Assembly (NCBI GenBank): GCA_001829005.1
Contig: MIAG01000009.1
Span: 279,560 to 343,559 of the forward strand
DNA length: 64,000 nucleotides
Direction: 5' to 3'
Source: Sphingobacteriia bacterium RIFOXYC2_FULL_35_18
GTDB lineage: Bacteria > Bacteroidota > Bacteroidia > Chitinophagales > Chitinophagaceae
Shown here: piece after piece, positions 9,180-18,071 of the stretch
How positions within the stretch are numbered: the stretch's first letter is position 1
How the letters are laid out: the number at the start of each line of letters is the position of its first letter
Position numbers and translations under genes: made by a program
The notes under the pieces: model-generated
Databases searched by the model: none
What the model saw: only the letters and a program-made list of their open reading frames with translations
What the model was told of the DNA's origin: nothing

Positions 9180-10328
9180 ATGTTTCAATCTACGATTAAT
9201 ATTATATATTACCCCTCAAAGCAATATTTATATTGGGTCATATTAAGTATGATTGTAACAGGCCTCACCGCGTTACCCTTCATTAAAACAACCATCGCAA
9301 TTCGCTCTAGCGGCATCATTAGACCCGCTAATGAACGGACGGAAGTGAAGCCAATTATTACGGGGAATCTTGATCAGCTTTATGTTCGTGAGGGAGATAC
9401 TGTTAAGCAAGGACAGTTGATTGCGGCTATCAAAGACAATATCAGTCAACCTAAAATCATATTAAATCAAGTTGAGCAGAACCAGCGAAAAAGATATGTT
9501 GATGATCTGATTAAATTGACTTCTAATGATAATTTCAATAGCATTCTTTTAGAAACGCCGCTCTATAAAGAGCAGTTGAATAAGTTTGTTAATCAACTGG
9601 CAGATCATCATACTGCTATTAAGAAAGTTTCCAATGAGTTGCAAATTTTTACTTCGCTGCTCAAAGACAAAGTAATTGCGCCTAAAGAACATTTTGATAA
9701 AGAAATTGAATTGGAAAGATTAAATAATACTTTGAATGCTTTTAAGAATGATCAATTGGCGCTTTGGCAAAATGATTTGCAACGTTACCAACTAGATATA
9801 TCACAGTTTCAGTCTCAAAAAAATCAAATCAATATTGAGCAAAAAAATTACTTTATTCATGCGCCTGTTACAGGTGTAATTCAAAATATTAATACTAGAT
9901 ATATTGGCGGCTTTATTGCTGCCGGTGAACCCTTATGTATTATTTCGCCATTGAGCGATTTATTGGGAGAATGTTATTTGTCTACTAAAGATATTGGCTT
10001 GTTGAAAATTGGTCATTCCGCTCGATTTCAAGTGGATGCTTTCGATTATAATTATTTTGGGATGTTGACGGGTAAGGTAATTTCTATAGAGAATGATTTT
10101 TCACTCATCAATAATAAGCCTGCTTTCAAAGTCCAGTGCAGCTTTGATCGTACTCAATTGTATTTGAAAAATGGATTTAATGGAAGTCTAAAAAAAGGAC
10201 TCAGTTTTCAAGCAAGATTTGTTGTTGCTGAAAGAACGCTTTGGCAACTTTTATTTGATAAAGTTGATGATTGGTTTAATCCTGTTGCGCCGAATCCTAT
10301 TATAACATCATCTGTTTATGAAAAATAA
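9180..10328 (+). CDS. HlyD-family periplasmic adaptor (membrane fusion protein) of peptide exporter
   Basis: 382 residues. One N-terminal membrane anchor (about 18-38), then a biotinyl-lipoyl-like half motif (GNLDQLYVREGDTVKQGQ, residues about 62-80), a long coiled-coil stretch (about 95-210), the second lipoyl half (FIHAPVTGVI), and a beta-barrel region. This is the adaptor that joins an inner-membrane ABC exporter to an outer-membrane channel. Its last 11 bases overlap the start of the ABC exporter gene, indicating coupled translation. No TolC-like partner is in the window. Confidence 0.9.
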   Translation: MFQSTINIIYYPSKQYLYWVILSMIVTGLTALPFIKTTIAIRSSGIIRPANERTEVKPIITGNLDQLYVREGDTVKQGQLIAAIKDNISQPKIILNQVEQNQRKRYVDDLIKLTSNDNFNSILLETPLYKEQLNKFVNQLADHHTAIKKVSNELQIFTSLLKDKVIAPKEHFDKEIELERLNNTLNAFKNDQLALWQNDLQRYQLDISQFQSQKNQINIEQKNYFIHAPVTGVIQNINTRYIGGFIAAGEPLCIISPLSDLLGECYLSTKDIGLLKIGHSARFQVDAFDYNYFGMLTGKVISIENDFSLINNKPAFKVQCSFDRTQLYLKNGFNGSLKKGLSFQARFVVAERTLWQLLFDKVDDWFNPVAPNPIITSSVYEK

Positions 10329-12477
10329 AACCTGCATCAAACAGAGAGATATTACTGATTGCGGTGCTGCTTGCTTGGTTTCGGTGGCTATGCATTATCA
10401 ATTGGAATTGCCAGTTAGCAGGATTAGACAATATGCTGGTACCGATAAACGGGGTACGAATGTATTGGGGTTGATTGAAGCCGCCGAACGACTCGGATTT
10501 CAGGCTAAAGCTGCAAAGGGCGTTTTGGATAGTTTGCAAAAAATTCCTTTACCTGCCATTGCGCATATTGTATTGAAAAATGGATTACATCACTATGTGG
10601 TGATTTATTCCATTAATTCAAAGTTCATAACTTATATGGATCCGGGGGAAGGCGTTTTTGTAAAAAAATCACTTACTGATTTCCAAGAATTATGGTCGGG
10701 TGTGATTGTTTTGATTTTACCTAGTGATGATTTTGTTACAGGTAAACAAAAAATAAGTAATAGGGAAAGATTTTGGCAATTAATTAAGCCCCATACTTCC
10801 ATTATGATTCAAGCTTTAATAGGGGCTTTACTCTACACCATTCTTGGCTTGTCTACTTCAATATATATGCAAAAGATTATAGATTTTGTATTAGTAGAAG
10901 GGAATACAAGACTATTGAATCTATTGAGCTTGGGCATGATTTTTATTTTAGTATTTCAATTAGCCATTGGTTCTTTTAAAACTGTTTTTGGTTTGCAAAC
11001 AGGCCAAATGATTGACGCTAGGTTAATTCTAGGATATTATAAGCATCTATTAAAATTGCCCCAACGTTTTTTTGATACCATGCGTGTAGGCGAAATCATT
11101 AGTCGGGTGAATGATGCTGTTAAAATAAGAGAGTTTATTAATTCGGTTGCTTTAAACTTAATCGTTAATGTGTTGATCGTAATTTTTAGTTTATTGATTA
11201 TGTTCTTTTATTATTGGAAGTTGGCGCTTATCATGCTTGCAATTATTCCAATTTATGCAATCATTTATTGGATCACTAATAAAGTGAATAAAAAATGGCA
11301 AAGACGGTTAATGGAAGAGAGTGCTGAATTAGAAAGTCAATTAGTTGAAAGCCTGAATGCTGTTGACACTATTAAAAAGTTTGGAATTGAACAGTTTGCC
11401 AATGATAAAACAGAAGCTCGTTTTATTAGTTTGCTCAAAACAATTTATAAGACGAGCATTTACAGCATGTTTATTGGAACAGGTGCTGAATTCTTCACAA
11501 GATTATTTACCATTTTGCTTTTATGGATTGGATCTTATTTTGTAATTAATCGAGAGTTATCTCCAGGTGAACTTTTATCCTTTTATGCATTGGTTGGATA
11601 TTTTACTGGTCCAGCTACCTCTTTGATTGGGGCTAATAAGAATATACAAGATGCGATCATTGCTGCTGATCGGTTATTTGAAATCATTGATTTAGAAACA
11701 GAATCTAGTAATGATCAAAAGATTGAACTATCAGCCGATTTAATTGGCGATATTGAATTGAAACATGTTCATTTTAGATATGGTACAAGAACGACTGTTT
11801 TTGAAGATTTGAATATTCGTTTCGAAAAAGGAAAAAGTACAGCAGTAGTGGGAGAAAGCGGTAGTGGAAAATCAACATTACTCTCTTTAATGCAAAATCT
11901 ATACCCGCTAAACAATGGTAATATCACGATTGGTCAAATAGACTTGCAACATATCAGTAACCGTAGTTTGCGAGAACGAGTGGGAGTAGTGCCCCAAGAC
12001 ATTGACCTCTTCAATGGAACTATAGTAGAAAATATTGCCTTGGGCGACTACGAACCTGACATGCAGAAAATCCTTTTTCTCTCTACTATTTTGGGCACTG
12101 ATGAATTTATTAATCAATTGCCCAATACTTATAATAGTATGGTTAATGAGCAAGGCGTTAATTTATCTGGTGGTCAAAAACAGCGCTTAGCAATTGCTCG
12201 TGCGCTTTATCGTAACCCGGATATTTTAATTCTAGATGAAGCTACTAGCAGCCTTGATCCTACTAGTGAACAAAAAGTACAAGATGCCCTCAATTGGTTT
12301 AAGGAGCAAGCTAAAACCATCATCATCATTGCCCATCGACTAACCACCATTAAAAAATGCGATACCATTTTAGTGCTAAGCAAGGGTAAGTTAGTGGAGC
12401 AAGGATCACATAATTATTTACTATCTATGAACGGTCATTACTCAAAACTTTGGGGATACCATACTGCCAATATTTAA
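10318..12477 (+). CDS. Peptidase-containing ABC exporter (C39 peptidase, PCAT/LanT type)
   Basis: 719 residues. Residues 1-130 form a C39 papain-like peptidase: Gln9, catalytic Cys15 in DCGAAC, His in LHHYVVIY near 100, and Asp in YMDPGEG near 116. A six-helix ABC membrane domain covers about 160-440. The nucleotide-binding domain has Walker A GESGSGKST near 512, signature LSGGQKQR near 616 and Walker B ILILDEATSS near 637. It should cut double-glycine leaders and export the cores across the inner membrane; the two peptide genes at 8187 and 8394 are the obvious substrates. Overlaps the HlyD-like gene. Confidence 0.95.
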   Translation: MKNKTCIKQRDITDCGAACLVSVAMHYQLELPVSRIRQYAGTDKRGTNVLGLIEAAERLGFQAKAAKGVLDSLQKIPLPAIAHIVLKNGLHHYVVIYSINSKFITYMDPGEGVFVKKSLTDFQELWSGVIVLILPSDDFVTGKQKISNRERFWQLIKPHTSIMIQALIGALLYTILGLSTSIYMQKIIDFVLVEGNTRLLNLLSLGMIFILVFQLAIGSFKTVFGLQTGQMIDARLILGYYKHLLKLPQRFFDTMRVGEIISRVNDAVKIREFINSVALNLIVNVLIVIFSLLIMFFYYWKLALIMLAIIPIYAIIYWITNKVNKKWQRRLMEESAELESQLVESLNAVDTIKKFGIEQFANDKTEARFISLLKTIYKTSIYSMFIGTGAEFFTRLFTILLLWIGSYFVINRELSPGELLSFYALVGYFTGPATSLIGANKNIQDAIIAADRLFEIIDLETESSNDQKIELSADLIGDIELKHVHFRYGTRTTVFEDLNIRFEKGKSTAVVGESGSGKSTLLSLMQNLYPLNNGNITIGQIDLQHISNRSLRERVGVVPQDIDLFNGTIVENIALGDYEPDMQKILFLSTILGTDEFINQLPNTYNSMVNEQGVNLSGGQKQRLAIARALYRNPDILILDEATSSLDPTSEQKVQDALNWFKEQAKTIIIIAHRLTTIKKCDTILVLSKGKLVEQGSHNYLLSMNGHYSKLWGYHTANI

Positions 12478-12488
12478 ATATCATTCTT

Positions 12489-13049
12489 ATGCAAAAAGAA
12501 AATAAAAAACATTCAGGGGTTGTAGTTTTGTTATTTCATGCACTTTTATTCAATCTTGTCATACTTCCTGCTGGATTTCTTTATTCCATTTTATTTAAAG
12601 TTGACTATGTTAGCATGGATGAATGGATAAACAGTATATGTTTAAATGTAATTACTTGGCAAGTTTTTGATTATGCGCTAAAGGAAGATGATTCTCCTAG
12701 CGGACTGAAATATGAATTGAAAAAATTTCACTTTATACATGCAATTGACCAATGGGTTCAACAAAAACTAACAACACCAAAAATCAGATACGCTTTATTT
12801 CGAAGTCTATTTTGGTTGTTCATCTTGATTATTTTTGTAATCCCCTCGATTTCAACATTCATTTTTGAGGTTAGAATGCCTTACACTTCATTGCGATTTA
12901 CTTTTGTATTCTTACAGCTACTTTGTTTGGTGTATTACTATATTCAAAATAAATATCCAAATGATGCATTTGTACAAAAAGAACCTATTCCTAGCCCTTG
13001 GTTATTAGAACTGATATACTTAATGATTTTTAAAAAGAAAAAACCCTAA
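12489..13049 (+). CDS. Small membrane protein at the end of the peptide-export operon
   Basis: 186 residues from ATG 12489, 11 bases after the exporter gene (an upstream ATG at 12450 would overlap the exporter and is less likely). It has hydrophobic segments near residues 10-32, 105-125 and 135-152, a charged loop between, and a Lys-rich end (FKKKKP). No family recognised. Its place as last gene of a bacteriocin-type operon makes an immunity protein a reasonable guess, not more. The stop overlaps that of yqgE on the other strand. Confidence 0.65.
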   Translation: MQKENKKHSGVVVLLFHALLFNLVILPAGFLYSILFKVDYVSMDEWINSICLNVITWQVFDYALKEDDSPSGLKYELKKFHFIHAIDQWVQQKLTTPKIRYALFRSLFWLFILIIFVIPSISTFIFEVRMPYTSLRFTFVFLQLLCLVYYYIQNKYPNDAFVQKEPIPSPWLLELIYLMIFKKKKP

Positions 13050-13594
13050 TTCAACTGCGGATCAATCGGGTAGTTGGTCATTTGAGCGTATTCGCCGCCG
13101 AGTTGTTGCATGCTGCGTTTCCAAATTTGTTCGGCCTCCAATGAAAAACTGATGCCTACATCTGGGGTGGTTATGATCCAACTTTTTTCTTCTACTTCTT
13201 CTTGTAGCTGACCTGCACTCCAACCACTATACCCTACAAAAAAACGAATTTGTAAATCGGTAATTTCTTTATTGTGTAATGCTGCAATAGCTACATCAAA
13301 ATCTCCTCCCCAATAAATTCCTTTAGATATTTCTATTCCTTCGGTAATAATATCTGGTCTTCTATGAATAAAATGTAGGGTATGTTGTTCTACTGGTCCA
13401 CCTTCGTATACCGGCAATATTAATCCATCCGCAATCTCTACTACATCTCCTAAAATCTGATCGGTTTTTTTGTTTAAGATAAATCCAATATCTCCTTCTT
13501 CATTATGGTCGCATATTAGCACAGCCGTCCTTATAAAATTCGGATCCTTTAAAAACGGGTCGGATAGCAATAAAATTCCTTTGTTTAGTTCCAT
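13046..13594 (-). CDS. YqgE/AlgH family protein
   Basis: 182 residues, PF02622 (UPF0301). Recognisable blocks: GILLLSDPFLKDPNFIRTAV at the N-terminus, then GFILNKKT, GGPVEQHTLHFIH, and the aromatic C-terminal block VGYSGWSAGQL. Start set at ATG 13594 (MELNKGILLL), since the 14 codons upstream read as promoter sequence. Biochemical function is not established; AlgH was named from alginate regulation in Pseudomonas. Single gene converging on the peptide-export operon. Confidence 0.92.
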   Translation of the reverse strand: MELNKGILLLSDPFLKDPNFIRTAVLICDHNEEGDIGFILNKKTDQILGDVVEIADGLILPVYEGGPVEQHTLHFIHRRPDIITEGIEISKGIYWGGDFDVAIAALHNKEITDLQIRFFVGYSGWSAGQLQEEVEEKSWIITTPDVGISFSLEAEQIWKRSMQQLGGEYAQMTNYPIDPQLN

Positions 13595-13633
13595 ATTGAT
13601 CAAAAAGATAAGAATAATATTTATTTTTCGTAC

Positions 13634-13641
13634 CAAATCTA
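13634..13641 (-). promoter_or_regulatory. Candidate -7 box for yqgE
   Basis: Minus-strand TAGATTTG fits TAnnTTTG, 39 bases before the ATG at 13594. No good -33 TTG is seen. Confidence 0.4.
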
Positions 13642-13682
13642 AAAAATCTAGTTAAAAAAAGCCCTTGGTTGCGTTGCTGCTA

Positions 13683-13711
13683 TTGGCTAGGGTTAAATAA
13701 ATCTATATTTG
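13683..13711 (+). promoter_or_regulatory. Bacteroidota-type promoter of the histidine kinase gene
   Basis: TTG at 13683-13685, an 18-base spacer, and TATATTTG at 13704-13711, a close fit to TTG-N19-TAnnTTTG. The ATG at 13718 is only 6 bases past the -7 box, so the transcript would be nearly leaderless. Confidence 0.65.
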
Positions 13712-13717
13712 TTGCGC

Positions 13718-15043
13718 ATGAAGAGAACTTTCCCCATCATTGTCATACTGATTTCACTTTCGCTGCTAGGGCTATTCCTTTTGCAGGCTTCTTGGTTCGA
13801 TAACCTCATGGAAGTAACGAAAACGCAGCTCAGCGAAAAAATTAATGCTGGGGGGGTAAGCGTAGCCAATGATATTGGAAAAACTACTCGTTCTTCCCAA
13901 CCACTTAGTTTAAATAGAAGGGGGGGATTATTGCTGGGCTCCGAGTTGCAGATCAAATTGTTTCGCCAGCCCACCGTAGAAGAACGTTTTACGATGGAGG
14001 AAGTGCGGGAAAAAATTGAAAAAGAATTTGAGCGTGTTCAATTAGGTAAACTAAAATTTGAGTTTGCTATTTCTGATGTGGAAGGCAACTATGAATTTTA
14101 TTCTCCTGGTTATGAACAAGAGTTTTGGGATACCATCAACAACAAACGAAACTACTACGCCATTTTACGCGAAACAGATAACCTCGCTTTTACTGAGGCC
14201 AACGAAGTCCTTATTATTATTGTTCCTGATGTTGAAAAACAAGTATGGGCTTCGCTTCGCTGGATCTTAGTGGGGGCCATCACTTTCATGCTAATTATTA
14301 TTGCTGCGTTTTACGTAACGGTTAAAACTTTGTTGAACCAGAAAAAACTCTCTCAAATCAAAAGTGATTTCATCAACAATATGACGCATGAATTCAAAAC
14401 CCCTTTGGCTACTATTTCCTTAGCGGTAGATGCGTTGCGTACGCCTAAAGTTCAGGCCAATCCAGAGAAAGGTGCTTACTTCACTAATATTATTAAAGAA
14501 GAAAATATCCGCATGAATAAACATGTGGAAACCATTTTGCAAGCGGCTTTCTTAGAGAAGCAAGAACTCAATTTGAATTTATCTAAAATTGGTGTTCACG
14601 AAATGATTGAAGAAGTAGCCAGTACTTTTGAATTGCAGTTGAATGATAAAAATGGTACGATTGATTTCTTATTGAATGCTAGTAACGATTGTATAAGTGG
14701 TGATGATGCGCATTTTAGAAATATGATTTCTAATTTAATAGACAATGCCATTAAATATTCCCAGGACCCTGTGCACATTAAAATTTCTACACATAGCACC
14801 AAGAATCATTTAGTGATTCGTATTGATGACAATGGGATTGGTATGAGCAAAGAATCTGTTAAGCGCGTGTTCGAAAAATTCTACCGAGCTCATACTGGTA
14901 ATTTACACAATGTAAAAGGTTTTGGTTTGGGCATGAGTTATGTGAAAACCGTGATTGATGCGCACAAGGGTAAAATTAAAGTAGACAGTATTGTAGGTAA
15001 GGGAACTTCGTTTACGATTGAAGTACCGCTTATGCATGACTAG
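13718..15043 (+). CDS. Sensor histidine kinase (orphan)
   Basis: 441 residues. N-terminal membrane helix (about 5-25), an extracytoplasmic sensor segment (about 26-180), a second helix (about 185-208), then the DHp domain with H-box NNMTHEFKTPLA (phospho-His near 225) and a HATPase domain with the N box (NLIDNAIKYS), RIDDNGIG, and the G2 box in GFGLGMSYVK. All kinase motifs are intact. No response regulator is adjacent: the next gene, queA, converges 11 bases away. In Bacteroidota such a kinase is usually paired with a regulator next to it, so the partner must be elsewhere. Signal unknown. Confidence 0.9.
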   Translation: MKRTFPIIVILISLSLLGLFLLQASWFDNLMEVTKTQLSEKINAGGVSVANDIGKTTRSSQPLSLNRRGGLLLGSELQIKLFRQPTVEERFTMEEVREKIEKEFERVQLGKLKFEFAISDVEGNYEFYSPGYEQEFWDTINNKRNYYAILRETDNLAFTEANEVLIIIVPDVEKQVWASLRWILVGAITFMLIIIAAFYVTVKTLLNQKKLSQIKSDFINNMTHEFKTPLATISLAVDALRTPKVQANPEKGAYFTNIIKEENIRMNKHVETILQAAFLEKQELNLNLSKIGVHEMIEEVASTFELQLNDKNGTIDFLLNASNDCISGDDAHFRNMISNLIDNAIKYSQDPVHIKISTHSTKNHLVIRIDDNGIGMSKESVKRVFEKFYRAHTGNLHNVKGFGLGMSYVKTVIDAHKGKIKVDSIVGKGTSFTIEVPLMHD

Positions 15044-15053
15044 ATTGTTAATG

Positions 15054-16463
15054 CTAATTTTCGACCGATTCGGGTTTTGCAACCCAAAGTATCGATCCAT
15101 CGCCATATGATAAAAAACGATACTCATTTGCCAATGCATATTGGTATATTTTTTTCCAATTTTCTCCAACAATAGCAGATACCAATAATAATAATGTGCT
15201 CTGTGGCTGATGAAAATTCGTGATCAATGCACGAATGATTTTAAAGGAATAGCCTGGTGCAATAATGATTTGCGTTTTCGTAATTATTCTGCTTGCATTA
15301 TTTTTTTGCATCCATTGTAGCAATGATTGCAGCGACTCTGTAGCCGTCGGTAATACTATGTCGCCTCCGCTAGTATATTCTTTTGGTATATTTTTTTGCG
15401 CACTTTTATTTTCAGCAATCTCGCCAGCCGAAACATAAGGTTCCCACTGCGTCACATGTAAATTGTCTGATGAAATAGCTGGATTTCGAATCGTCTTAAC
15501 GCCAATCCAGTAAAGGCTTTCCAGCGTTCGCAGCGAGGTTGTTCCTACCGCAATAATGCCTTTTTCTACATGCGCTAATAATTGCTCAACGGTTTCAACA
15601 GTTACATCAATAAATTCAGCATGCATTTCATGATCTTTCATCTGGGCTGCTTTCACTGGCTTAAAAGTGCCTGCACCAACATGCAGTGTAACATATGCTT
15701 TGAGTATATTTTTTTCGGACAATTTTAAAAACACACTCTCAGTAAAATGCAAGCCTGCTGTTGGTGCTGCTACCGATCCATCGTGCTTTGCATAAATGGT
15801 TTGGTATCTTTCTTTGTCGGCTTCTTCTGTGGCTCTATTTAAGTAGGGGGGAAGGGGAATGTCTCCTGCCAGATGCAAGACCTCTGCAAAGCTTAGCCCT
15901 GCTGGCTCCCAGCGAAATTCAATCAAAAAACAATCGGGCAAAGCGGCCACTTTGGTTGCCTCAATTCTCAGGCCCGCGCCACTGGCTGCCGCGCCACCGC
16001 CCGCCGCGCCAACGCCCGAAGGCGCTTCCACACTCAGCTGCACCGATCCCTCCTTCCATTTTTTTGCACCACCAACCAGGCATTTCCATTGCACGGATCC
16101 TTTCTGTAACATGGCAGTGGTAATATCTTCATACTGATCGGCGGGCTCTAAGCAAAACAATTCTATTAATCCGCCCGTTGGCTTTTGAAATAGCAATCGG
16201 GCTTCCACCACTTTGGTATTATTAAAAACCAACAAACTTGCAGACGGTAGTTCATCGGCAATATTCGCGTAGGTATTTTCCCGAATTGGGGCGAAATCAC
16301 TCTCTAAAACCTCCGAACCATGGCCTGCGCCCATCAAATTTTGGGAAGATCCCCAGATCAGCAACTTACTCTGGTCCCGCTGTTCCAGGGGGTAACGGGC
16401 TATTTTATGGTCGGGTAGCTCATAAGTGAAATCAGCAATATGCAGTAATGACGGGTGTTTCAT
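15054..16463 (-). CDS. queA: S-adenosylmethionine:tRNA ribosyltransferase-isomerase, with Gly/Ala-rich insertion
   Basis: 469 residues; QueA builds epoxyqueuosine in tRNA anticodons. Family blocks are clear: FTYELPDHKIARYP at the start, LLVFNNTKVVEARL, TAGLHFTESV, VTLHVGAGTFKPV and LITNFHQPQSTLLLLV. Typical QueA has about 340-360 residues; the excess comes from two insertions, one near residues 30-45 and one near 150-168 containing GVGAAGGGAAASGAG. The second is encoded by locally GC-rich DNA (about 15970-16025), unlike the AT-rich surroundings, and separates two core blocks. Probably a surface loop. No other queuosine gene is nearby. Confidence 0.93.
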   Translation of the reverse strand: MKHPSLLHIADFTYELPDHKIARYPLEQRDQSKLLIWGSSQNLMGAGHGSEVLESDFAPIRENTYANIADELPSASLLVFNNTKVVEARLLFQKPTGGLIELFCLEPADQYEDITTAMLQKGSVQWKCLVGGAKKWKEGSVQLSVEAPSGVGAAGGGAAASGAGLRIEATKVAALPDCFLIEFRWEPAGLSFAEVLHLAGDIPLPPYLNRATEEADKERYQTIYAKHDGSVAAPTAGLHFTESVFLKLSEKNILKAYVTLHVGAGTFKPVKAAQMKDHEMHAEFIDVTVETVEQLLAHVEKGIIAVGTTSLRTLESLYWIGVKTIRNPAISSDNLHVTQWEPYVSAGEIAENKSAQKNIPKEYTSGGDIVLPTATESLQSLLQWMQKNNASRIITKTQIIIAPGYSFKIIRALITNFHQPQSTLLLLVSAIVGENWKKIYQYALANEYRFLSYGDGSILWVAKPESVEN

Positions 16464-16487
16464 GGGTTTTCTTTAGTAATTCACGGC

Positions 16488-16586
16488 TTATCCACAGCTA
16501 TTCACAGGTTATACAGTATCATAAGCGCCAAATTGTCTGAAACGCAAGATAGGAAAGCATTACAGCCCTACAAATCTTGTGGATAA
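16488..16586 (+). promoter_or_regulatory. Two perfect DnaA boxes upstream of mraZ
   Basis: TTATCCACA at 16488-16496 and, on the other strand, TTATCCACA at 16578-16586 (read as TGTGGATAA). A near match, CTATTCACA, lies at 16498-16506. The rest of this 210-base gap between queA and mraZ is AT-rich with no gene. DnaA could control the division cluster, or titrate here. The pairing with mraZ is seen; binding is inference. Confidence 0.5.
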
Positions 16587-16673
16587 ATACAATACCCCCA
16601 TTTTTGGGTTAAAAGTGGGAAAAAGTGTTATTTTGTGTCAACAAGTGGTAATCTTGGAAATATTTATTCACTA

Positions 16674-17138
16674 ATGATCGGATTTCACGGAGAATATGAA
16701 GCAACGGTAGACGCCAAAGGGCGCTTCCTTCTTCCGGGCGGACTGAGAAAACAGTTGCCTGAAGGAGAGAGTCGCTTTATTCTGGGCCGTGGCTTCGAAA
16801 AATGTCTCACGTTGTATCCAATGAAAAGTTGGGAATTGATTATTGCCAAGATTAGTCAGTTAAATGATTTTGATCCAAAAGTACGTCAATTCAGACGTCA
16901 GTTTTTAGGCGGTGCTACCGAAATAGAATTAGATGCGGCGGGCAGAATGTTATTGCCTGCTTCTTTAAAAGAATTCGCTGGCCTTTCTAAAGACATTGTA
17001 CTTGCTGCCGCGATGGACCGTTTTGAAATTTGGGATGCAGCCAAGTACAAACAGCTCTTTGAGGATTTCTCTTCGGAGGCTTTTAGTAGCCTTGCGCAAG
17101 AAGTAATGCAGGAAGCAGATAAAAAACAAGATAAATAA
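16674..17138 (+). CDS. mraZ: Division/cell wall cluster regulator MraZ
   Basis: 154 residues with the two AbrB-like SpoVT repeats of MraZ: GEYEATVDAKGRFLLP at the start and ATEIELDAAGRMLLP near residue 85. In other bacteria MraZ binds repeats in its own promoter and represses the dcw cluster. Start ATG 16674 gives the normal N-terminus (MIGFHGEYE); a GTG 39 bases upstream would add an unrelated stretch. First gene of the cluster, 5 bases before rsmH. Confidence 0.96.
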   Translation: MIGFHGEYEATVDAKGRFLLPGGLRKQLPEGESRFILGRGFEKCLTLYPMKSWELIIAKISQLNDFDPKVRQFRRQFLGGATEIELDAAGRMLLPASLKEFAGLSKDIVLAAAMDRFEIWDAAKYKQLFEDFSSEAFSSLAQEVMQEADKKQDK

Positions 17139-17143
17139 CCAGC

Positions 17144-18061
17144 ATGGAAAATTTACCTGCTAGCGATTATCATGTTCCTGTTCTGTTCCATGAAACCATT
17201 GACGCATTATCTATTCAACCCGATGGGGTTTATGTAGACTGCACTTTTGGTGGTGGTGGTCATAGCAAAGGCATTTTGGAAAAATTAGGCCCTAATGGTA
17301 AGTTGGTGGCTTTTGATCAGGATGCAGATGCTCAACAGAATATTCAGAACGAACCAAGGCTTTTATTTGTTCCGCAAAACTTTCGCCATTTGCATCGCTT
17401 TCTTCGCTTGCATGGAATCATGCAAGTAGATGGAGTCTTGGCCGACTTGGGTGTGAGCTCTCATCAATTTAATGAAGGCGAGCGTGGCTTCTCCATCCGC
17501 TTTGAAGGCCCAATGGATATGCGCATGGACAGAAGGCAAGGTGTTACTGCCGCTGATATTATTAAAACTTTCAGCGAATTGCAGTTGCATAAAATGTTTG
17601 AACAATACGGTGAAGTAACCAATGCTAAAACCTTGGCTGCACATATTGTTCAACAAAGAACGCGCTTGCCCTTTGCTACGATTGATCAGTTTAAAGCAAT
17701 GATCAGCTCCGTTGTAAAAGGAAATCCAAATAAATATTTAGCACAGGTTTTTCAGGCATTGAGAATGGAAGTGAACGATGAAATGGGTGCCCTGAAAGAA
17801 ATGTTGCAGCAATTGCCTACGGTACTAAAACCCGGTGGCAGAGCGGCTATCATCACTTTTCATTCTATTGAAGATAGAATGGTAAAGAACTTTTTTAAAC
17901 AAGGAAGTTTTGATGAAGTAATTGATAATCCATTTGTTTCTGTTGAAAAAGTGGAAGTGTTTAAGCTAGTGAACAAGAAGCCGATTACGGCTGGTGAAGT
18001 TGAATTGAAAAGGAATACAAGAAGTAGGAGCGCAAAGCTACGTGTAGCAGCGCGCGTTTAA
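17144..18061 (+). CDS. rsmH: 16S rRNA (cytosine1402-N4)-methyltransferase
   Basis: 305 residues, RsmH/MraW. Starts with HVPVLFHETIDAL, then the SAM-binding YVDCTFGGGGHSKGIL, the LADLGVSSHQFNE block and the C-terminal RSRSAKLRVAAR. Methylates N4 of C1402 in 16S rRNA. Length and motifs normal. It follows mraZ by 5 bases, as in nearly all dcw clusters. Confidence 0.97.
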   Translation: MENLPASDYHVPVLFHETIDALSIQPDGVYVDCTFGGGGHSKGILEKLGPNGKLVAFDQDADAQQNIQNEPRLLFVPQNFRHLHRFLRLHGIMQVDGVLADLGVSSHQFNEGERGFSIRFEGPMDMRMDRRQGVTAADIIKTFSELQLHKMFEQYGEVTNAKTLAAHIVQQRTRLPFATIDQFKAMISSVVKGNPNKYLAQVFQALRMEVNDEMGALKEMLQQLPTVLKPGGRAAIITFHSIEDRMVKNFFKQGSFDEVIDNPFVSVEKVEVFKLVNKKPITAGEVELKRNTRSRSAKLRVAARV

Positions 18062-18071
18062 TATATATACC

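Noticed and set aside
12450..12488. Longer start for the membrane protein after the exporter
   Set aside because: The earlier ATG lies in the exporter coding sequence and adds residues unlike a membrane-protein start; ATG 12489 fits the 11-base gap.
15761..16137. Long open frames on the plus strand opposite queA
   Set aside because: They are shadows caused by the GC-rich queA insertion; the queA frame carries the conserved family motifs.
16464..16673. Replication origin at the DnaA boxes
   Set aside because: Only two perfect boxes, no clear unwinding element, and no dnaA, dnaN or other origin-linked gene nearby; regulation of mraZ is simpler.
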